A stretch of DNA of 64,000 nucleotides from Heterocephalus glaber (lineage: Eukaryota > Chordata > Mammalia > Rodentia > Bathyergidae). Within the stretch, counting starts at the first letter, position 1; each line of letters opens with the position of its first letter. Under the pieces are notes generated by a model that was not told the DNA's origin, did no database searches, and saw only the letters and a program-made list of their open reading frames with translations. The translations under genes were made by a program, and so were the position numbers. Shown in pieces: positions 42,786-54,059 of this stretch. The stretch covers positions 6,363,169-6,427,168 of the forward strand of contig NW_004624781.1 in assembly GCF_000247695.1 (NCBI RefSeq), read 5' to 3'.

Positions 42786-43081
42786 TGTTAGAAATAGTAT
42801 GTCTTTTACACTCTAGTATAAATTGTGCATCAACATCCCCTCCGATTAACAGGGAGTGGGCTCGAATTCCTTCACTGTCTTTCAGGAAGTCCAGTTCAGG
42901 GGGATTCGAACTGCTGTCACCTTCTCTGAGTGAAAGCATTTGCAAAGACAGCTCAGAAAGCTGGAGAATCCTTTTCTGTGTCTTCAAGGATCCAGGGCCC
43001 CTCTGTCCCCTGGTGGAGAGATCAGCAGGATCTAGTCTCCTCAAAGTCAAGCAGTCTGTCTGCTCTTGTGGATTTTCGGGG

Positions 43082-43266
43082 TGGTAATGGGGATTGAGCC
43101 CAGGGCCTTCATACTGACCTACACCGCCAGCACTTTTTTATTTTTTATTTTGAGACAGGGTCTCACTAAGTTGCTAAGTTTCCCAAGCTGTGCTCAAACT
43201 TGGTACCCTCCTGCCTCGGCCTCCCATTCGCAGTGCTGGGATCACAGGCCTGCATCACCACGCAGT
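43082..43266 (-). mobile_element. B1-dID composite SINE
   Basis: dID half (taatggggattgagccca to caccgccagcac) and reverse B1 half with an extra attcgca after ctccc. Confidence 0.9.
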
Positions 43267-43524
43267 TTCTCTTGCACCTCTTTACTGTGAGCAAGGTCCT
43301 ACTGGGCACCAGGGGCCACCTGTGGCTGAGCAGGTCACGGGTTCCCCTGAAAACAGAGTTTGAGACAACACTTCATGTTGCTGCTTTATGGGGGGACCGG
43401 GGGTGTGGACTCCCAGCAAAGAGAGGGAGAGGAAAAGGGAGGAGAGGCAGGAAGCAGGAAAAGCAAACCCATGACCCCCATACAGGTCTCAGCCAGAGAG
43501 GAGAAAGTGCTTCCTGGTGAGGTG

Positions 43525-43800
43525 TGAGCGCTTACTTCGCTTTGAACCCAGCTCTGCCCTTCAAAAGCTGGGCGACCTTGGATGTGCGACTCCACCCCAT
43601 TCAACAGTGCTGTGTGCCAGGTCCAGCTGTCCACTAAGGACAGTGTACAGCAGTGACCACTAAGGGGGCGGACCCCTTCCCCGTGACGCTCACGTTCTCC
43701 TGGGGGATGCCCAGCTAGAAACAAACTACGTTAGATGATGGAGACTTTGAAGGTTAGGAAGATGAAGAAGAGCAGGAAAGGAGGAGGCAGTGTGGGGTGG
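43525..43800 (-). mobile_element. Old MIR/L2 remnants
   Basis: gaacccagctctgcccttca at 43542 looks like forward MIR. gtgtgccaggtccagctgtc to ctcacgttctcctgggggat (43610-43710) looks like a reverse L2 3' end. Both are weak. Confidence 0.35.
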
Positions 43801-43990
43801 GGGCGGGGCTGCGGGTTTGGGTAGTGGTTAGGTTAGGGACCCCCAGGAAAAGGGAGGCCAGGGCCGGAAGGAGGGGCGAGGGCAGCAGTGTTGCTGTGTA
43901 GGCGCACTGCTCCGAGCCTCAGTCTCCTCGCGCCTCCTGTCGGGGTTGTGGTGGCCGCTCCCACCCCGGGCTGCGGGGAGTGTTGGGTGA
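43780..43990. promoter_or_regulatory. G-rich, mildly CpG-rich patch
   Basis: Repeated g-runs (gtggggtgggggcggggctg) followed by CpG-containing sequence. Potential G-quadruplex. No exon evident. Confidence 0.3.
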
Positions 43991-44515
43991 GTTGGCCCTT
44001 GCCTGGCCTACAGTGACTGCTGCTGTGACTGCCGCTGCCACTCAGGGAGGAGCCGGTCCCTGCGGTTTGGGGCAGCCACCCAGGCTCCAGCCTGCAGGGT
44101 TTTGGGGGCTTTGGTTTCCCCAGGAGTGGGAGCCACTTTTCTCCGGTCCTCCCGGCTCCTCATTAAAGGAGGACCCACAACTCGCGTGCAAGCAGCAACC
44201 CTTGCGTTTCCTTTTTAGGCTGGCAGTTGACTCCCGGGGGAATCGCACAAGCGCCTTCAGAGAAATCCAGGTTTAGGAAGCGGCTCCCAGCCTCAGGTGG
44301 GCAGGGGCTTATGGGGAGGAGTTGCCCAACCGGAAACCCTGGGCCCCTGGGGCCGAGGTTGAGGCCCTGGGCTGCTCCCTGCCCTGCTCCGGGCCAGGTG
44401 ACCATCTGGCTGTCATCAGCAGGCACCAAGAGTCCTTCAGCAATTGGGATGCTGTTATTTACTGTCCCCGAGGCTTTGGTGCTTGTGATTTACTGCTGCT
44501 GCAAGGCCTGGGGAC
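43991..44515. other. Unique GC-rich stretch
   Basis: No exon supported. Confidence 0.45.
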
Positions 44516-44519
44516 CTGA

Positions 44520-44700
44520 ACCCCCGTAGCCCTCCGATAGATATTACATCCAATCAATCCTCTATTACTATGCAAATGCATCCTATAGGCTACTGATGTC
44601 TTTTCCTTTCAAACACTTACTACATAATTAATGATCCTTCTAATGCCAAAGAAGACACCAACCCAGGAAGCTTCCTGCTGTAATTTATACTCCTACATGG
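44520..44700. promoter_or_regulatory. Candidate conserved noncoding block with octamer
   Basis: tagatattacatccaatcaa, ctattactatgcaaatgcat (octamer at 44570-44577) and ctacataattaatgatcctt in repeat-free DNA between GC-rich flanks. Confidence 0.45.
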
Positions 44701-44854
44701 AAGATCAGCCCCTCGCTTCCCTCCCCTCCCCGCTCTCAGGTGAGGCTGCACCGGCTAGAAGTGCCCTCCACATAGGGCTAGGCCTAGCAGGACAGTGGCT
44801 TCATACAGGAGGGTGCCAGGTGCCAGTGGCTGCATGACTTGCTGAGAGGGAGGG

Positions 44855-44945
44855 GCATCCTCTTCTTGTCCTGCTCTGCAGATGAGGAAACAGACCAGAG
44901 AGGGGACCACCTTGCCCAAGGTCACACTTAGGCCTCTCTGTAGGC
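44855..44945 (-). mobile_element. MIR fragment
   Basis: Reverse MIR core: gcagatgaggaaacagacca, cttgcccaaggtcacactta. Confidence 0.7.
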
Positions 44946-44984
44946 TGGTGGATCTCGAAGGATAATTTGTAGTTTCTTTTTTCT

Positions 44985-45121
44985 TTTTTTTGAAACAGGG
45001 TCCCACTGTGTAATCCACTGTGAACTCTATGTAGCCCAGCCTGGCCTCTAACTCACAGTAGTGCTCCTGCCTCAGCCTCCCAAGTGCTGAGATTACAAGA
45101 GTGCGCTGCCACACCAAGCAC
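44985..45121 (-). mobile_element. B1 SINE
   Basis: Reverse B1, moderately diverged, ending gctgccacaccaagcac. Confidence 0.92.
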
Positions 45122-45984
45122 GGGCTCAGTGTTTCTTAACCTGTGCCATGGCAGCCACTGTTGCGGCTCTGCTGGATGAAATGAGAATTGCTCAGGGCTA
45201 TGTCAGGTCCTGAGAACACGCTGGCCAGGTTCCCTATTTGCAGGTGAAATGGTGACAACGCGATCATTTGTGCAGCCTGGTGGCCTTTTATTGGGGGCAG
45301 TGATTTGAAGGAAGACAAGCTGTGGGACTCAGTGTTGTCAGGGCCACAGCTGTTCTGGGCAGGCAGCACCCTGGGAAACCCCCACCTCATCCCAGTGCAC
45401 CCTGGGAGTTTCTTCAGGCCTCTTGGAGCTCCTGTGTGGATCAGGGGTAGCGCTGGCCTCTGGGATGAGTGTAGGTGGCCCTGTCTGCAGGCAGTGCATC
45501 CAGCGGGGTGAACAGACGCTAAGCAGTGTGCCTGGTGCCCTGAACCGGAGCCTGTGGACAAGAGGAAGGGGTGCGTTGGCCCAGGCCACAGGGCCGCCCA
45601 GGACCCAGGAATGAAGCTTGAGGTGAACACCAGTACAAGATGACAAGGACAAGTGTCCTTCTCCCGGGGTGCTCGGGTTCCTCCTCCATTCTCTCCCTGG
45701 GGGAATTGGACAACCTGTCCAGGGGAGGAAGAGGAGCTGGAGGCCAGGCTGAGGCAGAAGGGTGCACTGAGTAGTTGGGGGTGTTGGGGAAGCTGCCTGC
45801 AAACAGCCACTGGCCCTGGGTGGGCCTGGGTTCCCGGGGTCCGCTTGTGGGCCAGAGCACGGGAGTTCTGGCTGCTCTAGCACAGCCCTTCCCTAGTCCG
45901 CATGGGCCATGTCCTCTCCCCACTCCTACCGCCTTTGCCCAAGGCCCCCTCCTTTTCTCCCCAGGCTGTGCTCCCCGAGGCAGG
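45122..45984. other. Unique GC-rich stretch
   Basis: Two long reverse frames (224 and 181 residues) overlap here in different registers. Neither has a domain, and they are treated as chance. Confidence 0.5.
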
Positions 45985-46410
45985 CAGAAGGATCTTTCTA
46001 AAGTGCTAACAGGCCCATGTCCCCGCCTGTTGGAAACCCTTTAATGGATCCCCGTTGCCCTCTGGATAAAGTCAGAACTCATTAGCACAGCAGTCAGGGC
46101 CCAGCTGGCGTTCTTCCTAATCCGCCTCCCCCTCAGGCCTTGGTGGCACCAAGCTGCTTCTGCCCCAGCCCCCAGTACCCAGCGATGCCACTCACCTCCG
46201 GGTAGCTCCTGCTGCTTTCACAGTGCAACACCCTCCTGCCGACTCCTCATCTTCCACCACCCGCCAGCCCAGACACAGCCCGCCTCCTCCGGGAAGCCTT
46301 CCCTGAACTTCGCTCCTCCTTGAGGCTAAGCAACCCAACTTTGTTCTCTCGATTTACTGCCTTATAACCAGTGAGACCAGAGGAGCAGGGACCCAGGACC
46401 TAGCACTGTC
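45985..46410 (+). mobile_element. L2, well preserved 3' half
   Basis: Long forward L2 match: ggaaaccctttaatggatcc, ccctctggataaagtcagaa, ccgggaagccttccctgaac, ttgttctctcgatttactgc. Confidence 0.85.
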
Positions 46411-46710
46411 TGAGGCATGGCATAGAGCTAAAGGCACACTGGCCTGCTGGGCAGGGCACTTTTGCCTCTGACACGGGTTCTGACATCTCTCTGTGGCTGT
46501 CCCTCAGCTGAGGGACAGAGCAGCCAGCTGCAGGGCACAGTGTGAGGCACAGGAGCTCGGCCACCTTGAGGCCTTCCCGGACAGTGGGAGGAGGACCCAG
46601 GGTCGCTGGACCATAGAGACCATCGGAGTTCCAGGAAGCTGGGGCTCCTGGGGGTGTTGCTTAGGTACTTGCAAGGTGAGGAGGATCCCGAGACCTGTGG
46701 GTAGGCAAAG
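46411..46710. other. Unique stretch
   Basis: No gene or repeat recognised. Confidence 0.4.
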
Positions 46711-46865
46711 TCACTTTAAAATAGTTTCATTTCTGTGCCAGCTCGTCTCAAGCTTTAGTACATATTTTGACATTTGAATCGCTTTAATTAGCACCCTGAG
46801 TTTTTGTTCCCAACTTCATTTTTCCTCCCAAAGGGATTTAGGAAGAGGAAAATCTTCCAAAAGTG
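46711..46865. promoter_or_regulatory. Candidate conserved noncoding block
   Basis: AT-rich, repeat-free (catattttgacatttgaatc, gctttaattagcaccctgag with a taatta homeobox core). Inferred only. Confidence 0.35.
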
Positions 46866-47490
46866 GGTCTCAGGGGACCCCATCCGCGGCCCCCATCCTG
46901 CCTTGTGCAGAGTGGGGTGGAGAGGTGTGGGATGGGAAGCCCCCCCTGCTCATGGAGCCTGGACAATGAGATGATGTCACCCGAATCTGGGGCCCCGAAG
47001 GTGGGAGGGTGGAGAGGACCTGGTTCGGGGCCAGGAATTACTCTGGGGCTCCCCAGCGAGGCTTGGTGTCCTTGTGGGTAATTTCCATCTTTAATTTCTT
47101 AGTGTTTTATGAACAGGGAGTAAATCAGGAGCCCACACCGACTGCTTCATGTAAGGGATTAATAAACTGGAGATTTATGGGGCAGTGGCAGAGGAAGGCG
47201 GTGGAAATGGAAGATGGAACGAGACCTGGTTCCCAAGGGGAGAGGCTGGCTCTGGGATCCTCCCTCCAAGGTGGGGCGCTCGATGAAGGACTCCAGTTCT
47301 TGCCCCTAGGGCTTGGGGTCAGGGATGGGTGCCGGGCAGAGTCTGGGGCCTGACCTGGTTTTCTAACCTAGAACACCAGGCCAGGCCAAGGTCAAAAATC
47401 CCTCCCTGGGTTTGTCTAGGTTGGTGGCCTGACACTCAGTCTCAGGGTGACCTATGGATTCAAATTCTGGACCCAGACTCAATCTAATTT
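46866..47490. other. Unique stretch
   Basis: No gene or repeat recognised. Confidence 0.45.
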
Positions 47491-47574
47491 TTTTCTCATT
47501 TTTAGTACCCGGGATCGAACTCGGGTCCTTGTGCTTGTGAGGCAGGTGGCGGCACCACTAATTAAACCCCCGGC
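47491..47574 (-). mobile_element. ID SINE
   Basis: Perfect target duplication ctcaatctaattt at 47478-47490 and 47575-47587. The box A complement is altered (actaattaaaccccc). Confidence 0.96.
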
Positions 47575-47848
47575 CTCAATCTAATTTGATGCTTAGAGCC
47601 CCAGAAACTGAAGTGCACATTCTTTCTGGCAGTGGGAGTTAGACTGCAACTAACAGAAAAGCATGATATCAGAGGCTTAAATAATAGGAATCCATGTCCT
47701 TTCTACCTCTCTGGCTGTTCTCTTCAGTTGGCATAGTCTCATAGGAGCACCTCATGGTAGTGAGATGGCTGCGATGGTTCCAGTCATCACATTCAGAAAT
47801 GTCTAGTAGAAGAAGGAGGTGCCCATCTTTTAATGGATATCTGTTTTT

Positions 47849-47931
47849 TTTTTTTCTGGTACCGGGGATCGAACTCAGGACCTTGCACTTCCGAGGCAGA
47901 CGTCGGCACCACTGAGCTGAATCCTTGGCCC
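47849..47931 (-). mobile_element. ID SINE
   Basis: Target duplication tggatatctgttttt (47834-47848) and tggacatctgttttt (47932-47946). Confidence 0.96.
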
Positions 47932-47964
47932 TGGACATCTGTTTTTAAGAGTAAGCAATGAGGT

Positions 47965-48048
47965 CTGGGGATGTAGTTCAGTGGTGAAGTGCTAGCCTAA
48001 TATGTGTAAGTCCCTGGGTTTGATTCCCAGCAGTGCAAAAAATTAAAA
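47965..48048 (+). mobile_element. Older ID-type SINE
   Basis: ggtctggggatgtagttcag...gtccctgggtttgattcccagc, close to the classic rodent ID form (gatgtagctcag) rather than the young 'gatttagctcag' form. Confidence 0.85.
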
Positions 48049-48129
48049 TAGAGGTGAATATGATTTCAGTGTGGATAGTGAGGCTAAGTAGCCCAGACTG
48101 AATTTACTAAAGAGAGAGAAAAAAAAGAA

Positions 48130-48285
48130 TTGGGTGTGGTGGCGCATACCTGTAATCCTAGCACTTGGGAGGCTGAGGCAGGAGGATCGCTGTGAGTTGG
48201 AGGCCAGCCTGGGCTATATAGTGAGTTCAAGGCCAGGCTGAACTACATAGTGACACACCCTGTCTCCAAAAATAAGAAAAGGGGG
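48130..48285 (+). mobile_element. B1 SINE
   Basis: Full B1 with internal duplication. The tail is followed by a g-run. Confidence 0.94.
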
Positions 48286-48479
48286 GGGTGAGGAAAGAGC
48301 AAGGAAACTTTCCCAGCAGGCTTCTTCCTATCTCATTGGCCAGAACTGGTTGGTCATATGTTCTATCCTAAGCCAATCACCAGCCTGCTGAGAGGAATAA
48401 CAGTGATTGGCCGAGAGCAGTGCAGATTGGCCAAGTTAGGCTGGAAGGGAGCCGGGCCCTCTGGGAATGAGGATGGAGG

Positions 48480-48915
48480 GCAGGCATGTGCTCTAGTGAC
48501 TTTGGGTGATTTGTTTTTGCTCGCTAAGCCTTAGTTTCCCCACCTGAACTTTTTAATCCTGCTGGGAGCATGGGTTAGGGGCTCAGCAGGGCCTGGCACA
48601 CAGCATGTGCAGCACGGTGCTGGCAGCATTGCCCGTGTGGTGATCAGGCATGCTGGTAACCGCTAGGGTGTTGGGGGCTGTGTGAAAGCAGACAGTGTGA
48701 TTGCCTGGAGGGTCACACCCACCTTGGTCAACACCAGGAGAGTGACATTCATACTGTGGAAACCCGGTGGCACACTTGTTAGCAGCCTGGGCCTTCGGAC
48801 TCCTCCACTCTCCTATCCTGTGCCATCCATAAGATAGGTAACCTCTCTGGGCCTCAGTTTCCTCATCGGTAAGATGGCGATACTGCTCCTCACCTGGTCA
48901 GCTGTGGGCAGGCTG
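48480..48915 (+). mobile_element. Two MIR remnants
   Basis: gtgactttgggtgatttg...agccttagtttccccacctg (48500-48610), and taacctctctgggcctcagt...tcatcggtaagatggcgata (48820-48905). Confidence 0.65.
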
Positions 48916-49364
48916 AGTGAGCAAGGCAGGAGAGTGCGGCACTGGTTGGCACCGGGCCAGAGCACAGCAAGCCTCCCTCCCCTCTCTGCCCTCTGATGCC
49001 CCCGGTCAGAGCCCAAAGATGCCAGGGGCAGCCCCATTCCCTGGGGCATGGGAGGATAAAGGGGCAAAAGTCAGCGTCCAGCTGCCCACGGTGCTGGAGT
49101 GCCAGTGAGAAACCAAGGCCATAGCCCTGGATTTGGAGGGGCTGACAGGCCAGGGGCAGAGGACCAGGCTGCGCGGACTCTTCGGAGATGCCTGGGGCTG
49201 AGCCTTGGACAGCACAGGAAACTCTACACCCTGCTGCCTGCCTTGACCAGCCTGGCCCAGCAGCAGGGGAAGCCTCGGGGCTGAGTGACCAGGGCCAGTT
49301 CAGATGTGTGGACTCCAGCGCACAGATAGGGCGAGGGTCTGGGAAATTGCGGGGTGACCAGAAA
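48916..49364. other. Unique GC-rich stretch
   Basis: No exon supported. Confidence 0.4.
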
Positions 49365-49396
49365 TACATAGCGAGACCCTGTCTCAAAGAAAAAGG
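49365..49396 (+). mobile_element. B1 3' end fragment
   Basis: atacatagcgagaccctgtc followed by tcaaagaaaa. Only the last part of a B1 remains. Confidence 0.75.
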
Positions 49397-49589
49397 ACTG
49401 GTGATGCGAATACCTTGAACTTCACTTACGTACTTGAGTGGTTTTTAAAAAGGTCTTTACCATGGGACATTTCAAACAGGCCCTGGGTAGAGAGAGCAGG
49501 AGAATGTAGCCCCCCTACCTGCATTGCCCACTTCAGTGATTATTTGCATTTTACCTACTTTGTTTCATCCCCTGCTACTTTTCATAAGG

Positions 49590-49690
49590 ATGATTTTGAA
49601 GATGATGTAAAATTAGGTCTGTGAAAGTGCTTGCAAACTTCAAAGTGCTGTACAAACCTAAGTCATTGATCATTACCATTGTTAGGGTCA
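49590..49690 (+). mobile_element. MIR-type 3' end
   Basis: gtgaaagtgcttgcaaactt, caaagtgctgtacaaaccta then att-rich, as in MIR3/MIRb ends. Confidence 0.6.
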
Positions 49691-49769
49691 TTACTCTCCT
49701 TCCTCAAGTTCAAAGTGCCGACTGATGCAAGGAGTCTGGCATTGTCATTATTAGGCTTAGAGCCTCCTT

Positions 49770-49827
49770 TCTTCCTTCCTTCCTTGCTCTTTCTTCCCTC
49801 TCTCTCTCTCTTTCTCTCTCTCTCTCT
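49770..49827. repeat. (CTTC)n/(CT)n low complexity
   Basis: Pure pyrimidine run on +. Confidence 0.95.
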
Positions 49828-49990
49828 GCCATAGTGGGGATTGAACTTAGGGCCTTTTCATTGAGTTATAGCCCCAGCCCTTCTTTGTTTTGAGACAAAG
49901 TCTCACTAAGTTGCCTAAGCAAACTTGTGACCCTCCTGTCTCAGCCTCCCAGAGTGCTGGGATGCAGATATGTGCCACTACTCCCGGCTA
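49828..49990 (-). mobile_element. B1-dID composite SINE
   Basis: dID half (catagtggggattgaactta to tagccccagccc) and a reverse B1 with a small deletion. Confidence 0.9.
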
Positions 49991-50546
49991 GCTGATAGCT
50001 CATTTACTGTCTCTAGTCTCATCAGCAAGAAAGCCCACTGAGGTGGCATTTTGTGGCTCTCCCTTTGTAAGTGACTGAGCTGAGGCTTGAGGGTTGTGAT
50101 CTTTATAACCCAGCCTGTTGCCAGGGACTGACATTCCAGTGGAAAAAGGTGACACAAGGTCTGAGACACAGCCTCACACTCCCTGAAGGTGACAGGGAAG
50201 GGCCACACAAGGGGATGGGCAATCTGGAGCTTTCAGGGAAGGAGAGGGCTGAGGAGGCATGTCAGCTGGAGGCTTCCTTCCCTGGAGAGGAAGTGTGGTA
50301 CCTGCCTGGCCTGGAGGGACACTGTGCCCCTTTAGGATGTGACCATTCAGCACCAGTGCGTGGACGAGCCTGGGGGCTGGGATGACTCTAACTCCCTCTC
50401 TTGGAGGAGCAAAGTGGCTGCCCTCTCCTTCCCCTGAGGATGGAGGCAGCCCCGCCATGCCATAACATTCACGGAGACCTCAGTGCAGTCACAAAGCAGA
50501 GCTTGGGACCCAGCAAACAAACCCAGAAGCACCCACACTGTCCAGT
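49991..50546. other. Unique stretch
   Basis: No gene or repeat recognised. Confidence 0.45.
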
Positions 50547-50567
50547 GGGCCCCCTAGTTTTAATCTT

Positions 50568-50648
50568 TTTTTTTGTACCGGAGATCGAACTCAGGACCTT
50601 GCACTTGCAAGCCAGGTGCTGGAACCACTGAGCTAAATCCCCGGCCCT
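50568..50648 (-). mobile_element. ID SINE
   Basis: Exceptionally long target duplication of about 21 bp (50547-50567 and 50649-50669) with one mismatch, ending ctagttttaatctt. Confidence 0.97.
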
Positions 50649-50669
50649 GGGCCTCCTAGTTTTAATCTT

Positions 50670-51635
50670 GATTCGTGTCCCCTCCGGCGGGTGCCTGTCC
50701 CTGGCCTGGGCCATCACCCTGATCTGCTTCTGCACCTCTCTGCTGTGGCCTGGACTTTACTGAGCACCCCTCTCTCTGGGGGGACCCTCACTGTCCCTCT
50801 TCCTTCCCTAGGGCAGAGACCCCTTGAGTTGAAATGGGCGTCCCCGTAGGGCCACCCAGGTCGCCATGTTTCTGCCTCATCAATGTAGAAGGTAGAATTC
50901 AGTACCAGATTGTAGCTGTGGTGGAGTAAACAACTTTGTTGGCTGCTGATCTGTTTGGCTCCTCTTTTGCTTTTAAGACATGTGAGCCAGGAGATTTGCA
51001 TGAAAACATGTATTTCCACTTTCCTTTGAGTACCTGGAAGGTGTGTGGCTCCAGGCCTGCCTGCCTGCTGGTGGCAGTCAGGGACCTGGGTGGTGGCCTC
51101 CCTGTCCACCTGAGGTGCCATACCACTGTGTCCCACTGGGTGGGCACCTTGGGCTCAGTGCTGTTCCTGTCCTGCACTGGTGGGCCCTTGGGTTGTGGGT
51201 CCCGCCCCAGAGAGCTCCATTATGTTGAGAAGCTACAGGACCAGAGAGCCCTGGCCATTTCTGCTTTACTTATTCCTGGCCCTGATGATGTTGTCCAAGA
51301 GCGTTTCTCCTGAGTGACATGTTGGCATCCTGGCAGGAGGCAGGTGCCACCTTCCAGCTGGGTCATTTGCTGAGAGTGTGACGAAGGGACAGAGTTTAGG
51401 AGATGAACAGGGCCGCGCAGCACCCTGAGACTGGCTGCTGTGGGGAAAGGTCGCCCCTCCTGGCCTGGGGGCACGAGAGGGTGCCTCATGGAGTCCCTTG
51501 CAGTGGTCCTGCTCACTCGCCTGCTCTGCAGTGCTGGACGTGTTTTGATTTGTACAAAATGGGGAAAGTCGTACCTCACAGGGTTGCTATCGGACTTGTT
51601 ATTATGTCCCAAATTGCTAGTGGTACCAAGGATGA
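50670..51635. other. Unique stretch
   Basis: Contains an octamer atttgcat at 50994-51001. No exon or repeat supported. Confidence 0.45.
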
Positions 51636-51639
51636 AAGC

Positions 51640-51790
51640 TATCATTTACTGAGGCTTGCTGTGTTCAGCCACCAGGCTTGGCAATTTCTGTGCATTATCC
51701 CGCTTAGTCCTCAGAGCAGCTCTGTGGGGAAACTGAGGCTTGCTCGCTCTGCGAGTCAGCACTACGCCAGGGACTGGCTGAGGTCACCTA
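51640..51790 (-). mobile_element. MIR
   Basis: Reverse MIR: gtgcattatcccgcttagtc, gtggggaaactgaggcttgc, ggctgaggtcacctagg. Confidence 0.75.
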
Positions 51791-51892
51791 GGAGGATGTT
51801 TGCCGTAAACCACAAAGCCCAGCTTATTTCCTGTGGACCTAATGCAGGACAGACCCACTGCCTGAGGGTGAGGATGGGCGTAGATACAACTG

Positions 51893-52175
51893 CACACGTG
51901 TGAGCCTGTTTGTGTGTGTGAGTACACACATGTGCCAGACTGCACACATGTGTGAGCTGTTGACATGCCAGTGTGCATGTCTCCATGCGTGTGTCCATTT
52001 GCGAATGAGCACTTGTACACATACACCTGCGTGTGTGTCTGTGTTTGTGTCAGTGTGTGCATGAGAGTGTGCCTGTGTGACTGTGTGACTGTGTATTTAG
52101 CTGTTCAAATGTATGTCCGTGCTTAAGTGTGTGTGGCCCTGTGTGTGTGTGAGCAAATGTGAGTGTGTGTCTCCA
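51893..52175. repeat. Long degenerate TG-rich tract
   Basis: About 280 bp of irregular tgtg/gtgc/acac sequence without a long pure run, possibly a decayed or interrupted minisatellite. Confidence 0.85.
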
Positions 52176-52815
52176 GATGTGGCCCAATGTGACCCCATAT
52201 GACAAGCCCTCTGGGTCCCCACCTCATACAGGCGTCCTTAGGAAGCTCTGAAGTGATCCAGACCTGGGGGGAGGGTGGTGTTGGCCACCGGGCACGGTCT
52301 CTCTCCTGAGCCGAGCTACCTGTGGGGCAGCCGTGGACAGCTGGTTTCACTGCCCCCTAAGCCATCTGGAGCGGGGCTGGGTCAGGCCCTCGCCTCTCCC
52401 CATGAAGGGAAGTGGCTCCCCAGTGGGCACTTGCTCAAGTTGCTGGGCCACAGCCAAGCGCGACTCCTCGCCAAGCCGCTCACCTCGCTGGGGGAGCAGA
52501 TGGCAGGGCCGGGCCTTCTGGCGGCTGCTGTGCCCAGCCTGGGCCTCCCAGTCACAGGGCCCTGCTTGTCTCAGGGCCCCAAGGAAGTCAGGCCACGTTG
52601 TCCCCACCGTCTCCAGCGCTGAGACAAGCAGAGACCCTCTGGGAGGGGAAGACTGGCAGGCTCGAGCGGAGGGGAGGCAGGGTGGGGAGGAAACGCGGCT
52701 CGGGCGATGACTGATTTGATAGGAAGTTGGAAAGACCTGCCCATCACCAGCCCTGTGCATGAGATCCCTGCGGGCATCCTGGGCAAGAGCAGCTCCTCCT
52801 CGGACCGCACCTGGA
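52176..52815. other. Unique GC-rich stretch
   Basis: No exon or repeat supported. The overlapping frames on both strands (100-137 residues) have no recognisable domain. Confidence 0.45.
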
Positions 52816-52819
52816 CCGG

Positions 52820-52905
52820 GACAAGCATTTCATCTGTACTGTGCGGTCTTACTGATGAGGAAACCAGGCCAAGAGAGGTGGAGTTCCATGTCCCGTGTCC
52901 TGCTG
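52820..52905 (-). mobile_element. MIR fragment
   Basis: Reverse MIR core ttactgatgaggaaaccagg, agagaggtgg. Confidence 0.55.
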
Positions 52906-53004
52906 GGGATTACATTCGCCTATCCTGACGCATCTGTCACTTGGGCTGGCCTTCCTGGGCCAGGCAGGGAGCTGACATCCCAAGGGAGGTGGTGATCGGA
53001 GAGC

Positions 53005-53490
53005 GTGGGTGCCAAATAATATTCTATTGTTTTATTTACTGTTCATCAGTCGATGGGGTATTTGGTGGTTGTTGCTTTCTGGCTCTTAAGAAGAATGCTT
53101 CTGTGAAGTCTGTGTACGAGGGTTTGCGTTCACATTTGTGTCTTTACTTGTGTAGCGCAGACGCCGAGGAGTGGCACTGCTGGGTCCCCTGGCAGCTCTG
53201 GCTCACACTGAGGAACAGGGACACCGATGTCCCAAGTGGCTGCGCCATTTCCCAACCCCACCAGCAGCGTACGAGGTTCCAGTTTCTCCACATTCTTGCC
53301 AACATTTCTCATCTGACTTTCTGATGGTAGCGCTCCTAGCGGGTTGGCAGTTTCATCTCAGAGTGGTTTGGATTCACAGTTCCTTGATGAGGCTGAACCT
53401 CTTCCGTGTGCTTATTGCTGACTTGTAGGTCTTCCTTGGATAGAAGAATAATCCATAGATATGTCTATTCAGATCTTGTGCCTTTTATTT
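53005..53490 (-). mobile_element. Old L1 3' fragment
   Basis: Reverse L1 words: ccaaataatattctattgtt, gagtggcactgctgggtccc, ctccacattcttgccaacat, catctcagagtggtttggat, cttgtgccttttattttt. Confidence 0.75.
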
Positions 53491-53491
53491 T

Positions 53492-53662
53492 TTTCAGTTT
53501 TGGGGACTGAACACAGAGCCTTCTCACTGAGCTTAGCCCCAGCCCATTTTTTATTTAGAGATGGTCTCACTAAGTTGCTCAGGCTAGGCTAGAACTTGTG
53601 ATCCTCCTGCCTCAGCCTCCCAGAGTGCTGGGATTACAGGCCTGCACCACCATGCTTAGCTC
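53492..53662 (-). mobile_element. B1-dID composite SINE
   Basis: dID half (ttttggggactgaacaca to agccccagccc), then a reverse B1 half ending gcaccaccatgcttagct. Confidence 0.9.
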
Positions 53663-53689
53663 CATTGCCCTTTTTAAAAATTAGGCACC

Positions 53690-53960
53690 AATAAGTTTGT
53701 TGAATGAGCAAGACCCAGTCCTTACCCTCAGGGAGCTCCCAGCCCCATGCAGGAGACAGACACGGCTGAGAAATCAGACAGCTCCCGGAGTCGGATTGGT
53801 GCTGGAATGTAGACGGGAGAGGCTGCATCTGACAGGATCAAAGAAGGAGGGCTTCCTGGAAGAGGAAGCATTTGGGCTGGGGCTTTGAGTGAGACCCAGG
53901 GCATAGATCAGGCATGGAATGGAAGAACTTGCTGTGGGAGGAGAAGGCACAGGTCTAGCT
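53690..53960 (-). mobile_element. L2-like remnant
   Basis: Reverse L2: ataagtttgttgaatgagca, ccttaccctcagggagctcc, gagggcttcctggaagagga. Confidence 0.6.
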
Positions 53961-54059
53961 GGGGAGCCGCTGGGCAGGACGGTGCAGGGGCAGGGCAGAT
54001 GGGACGAGCCAGGCATCCGGAACAGCCGAGAGCTGAGGGGTGGGGGAAGCACAGTGTGG

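Noticed and set aside
45127..45300. Possible MER20-like hAT element starting cagtgtttcttaacc
   Set aside because: The start looks right but no matching inverted end or target duplication could be found.
45136..45810. 224-residue reverse open frame
   Set aside because: Overlaps another long reverse frame in a different register (45338-45883). No domain, no bias typical of coding sequence, no splice context.
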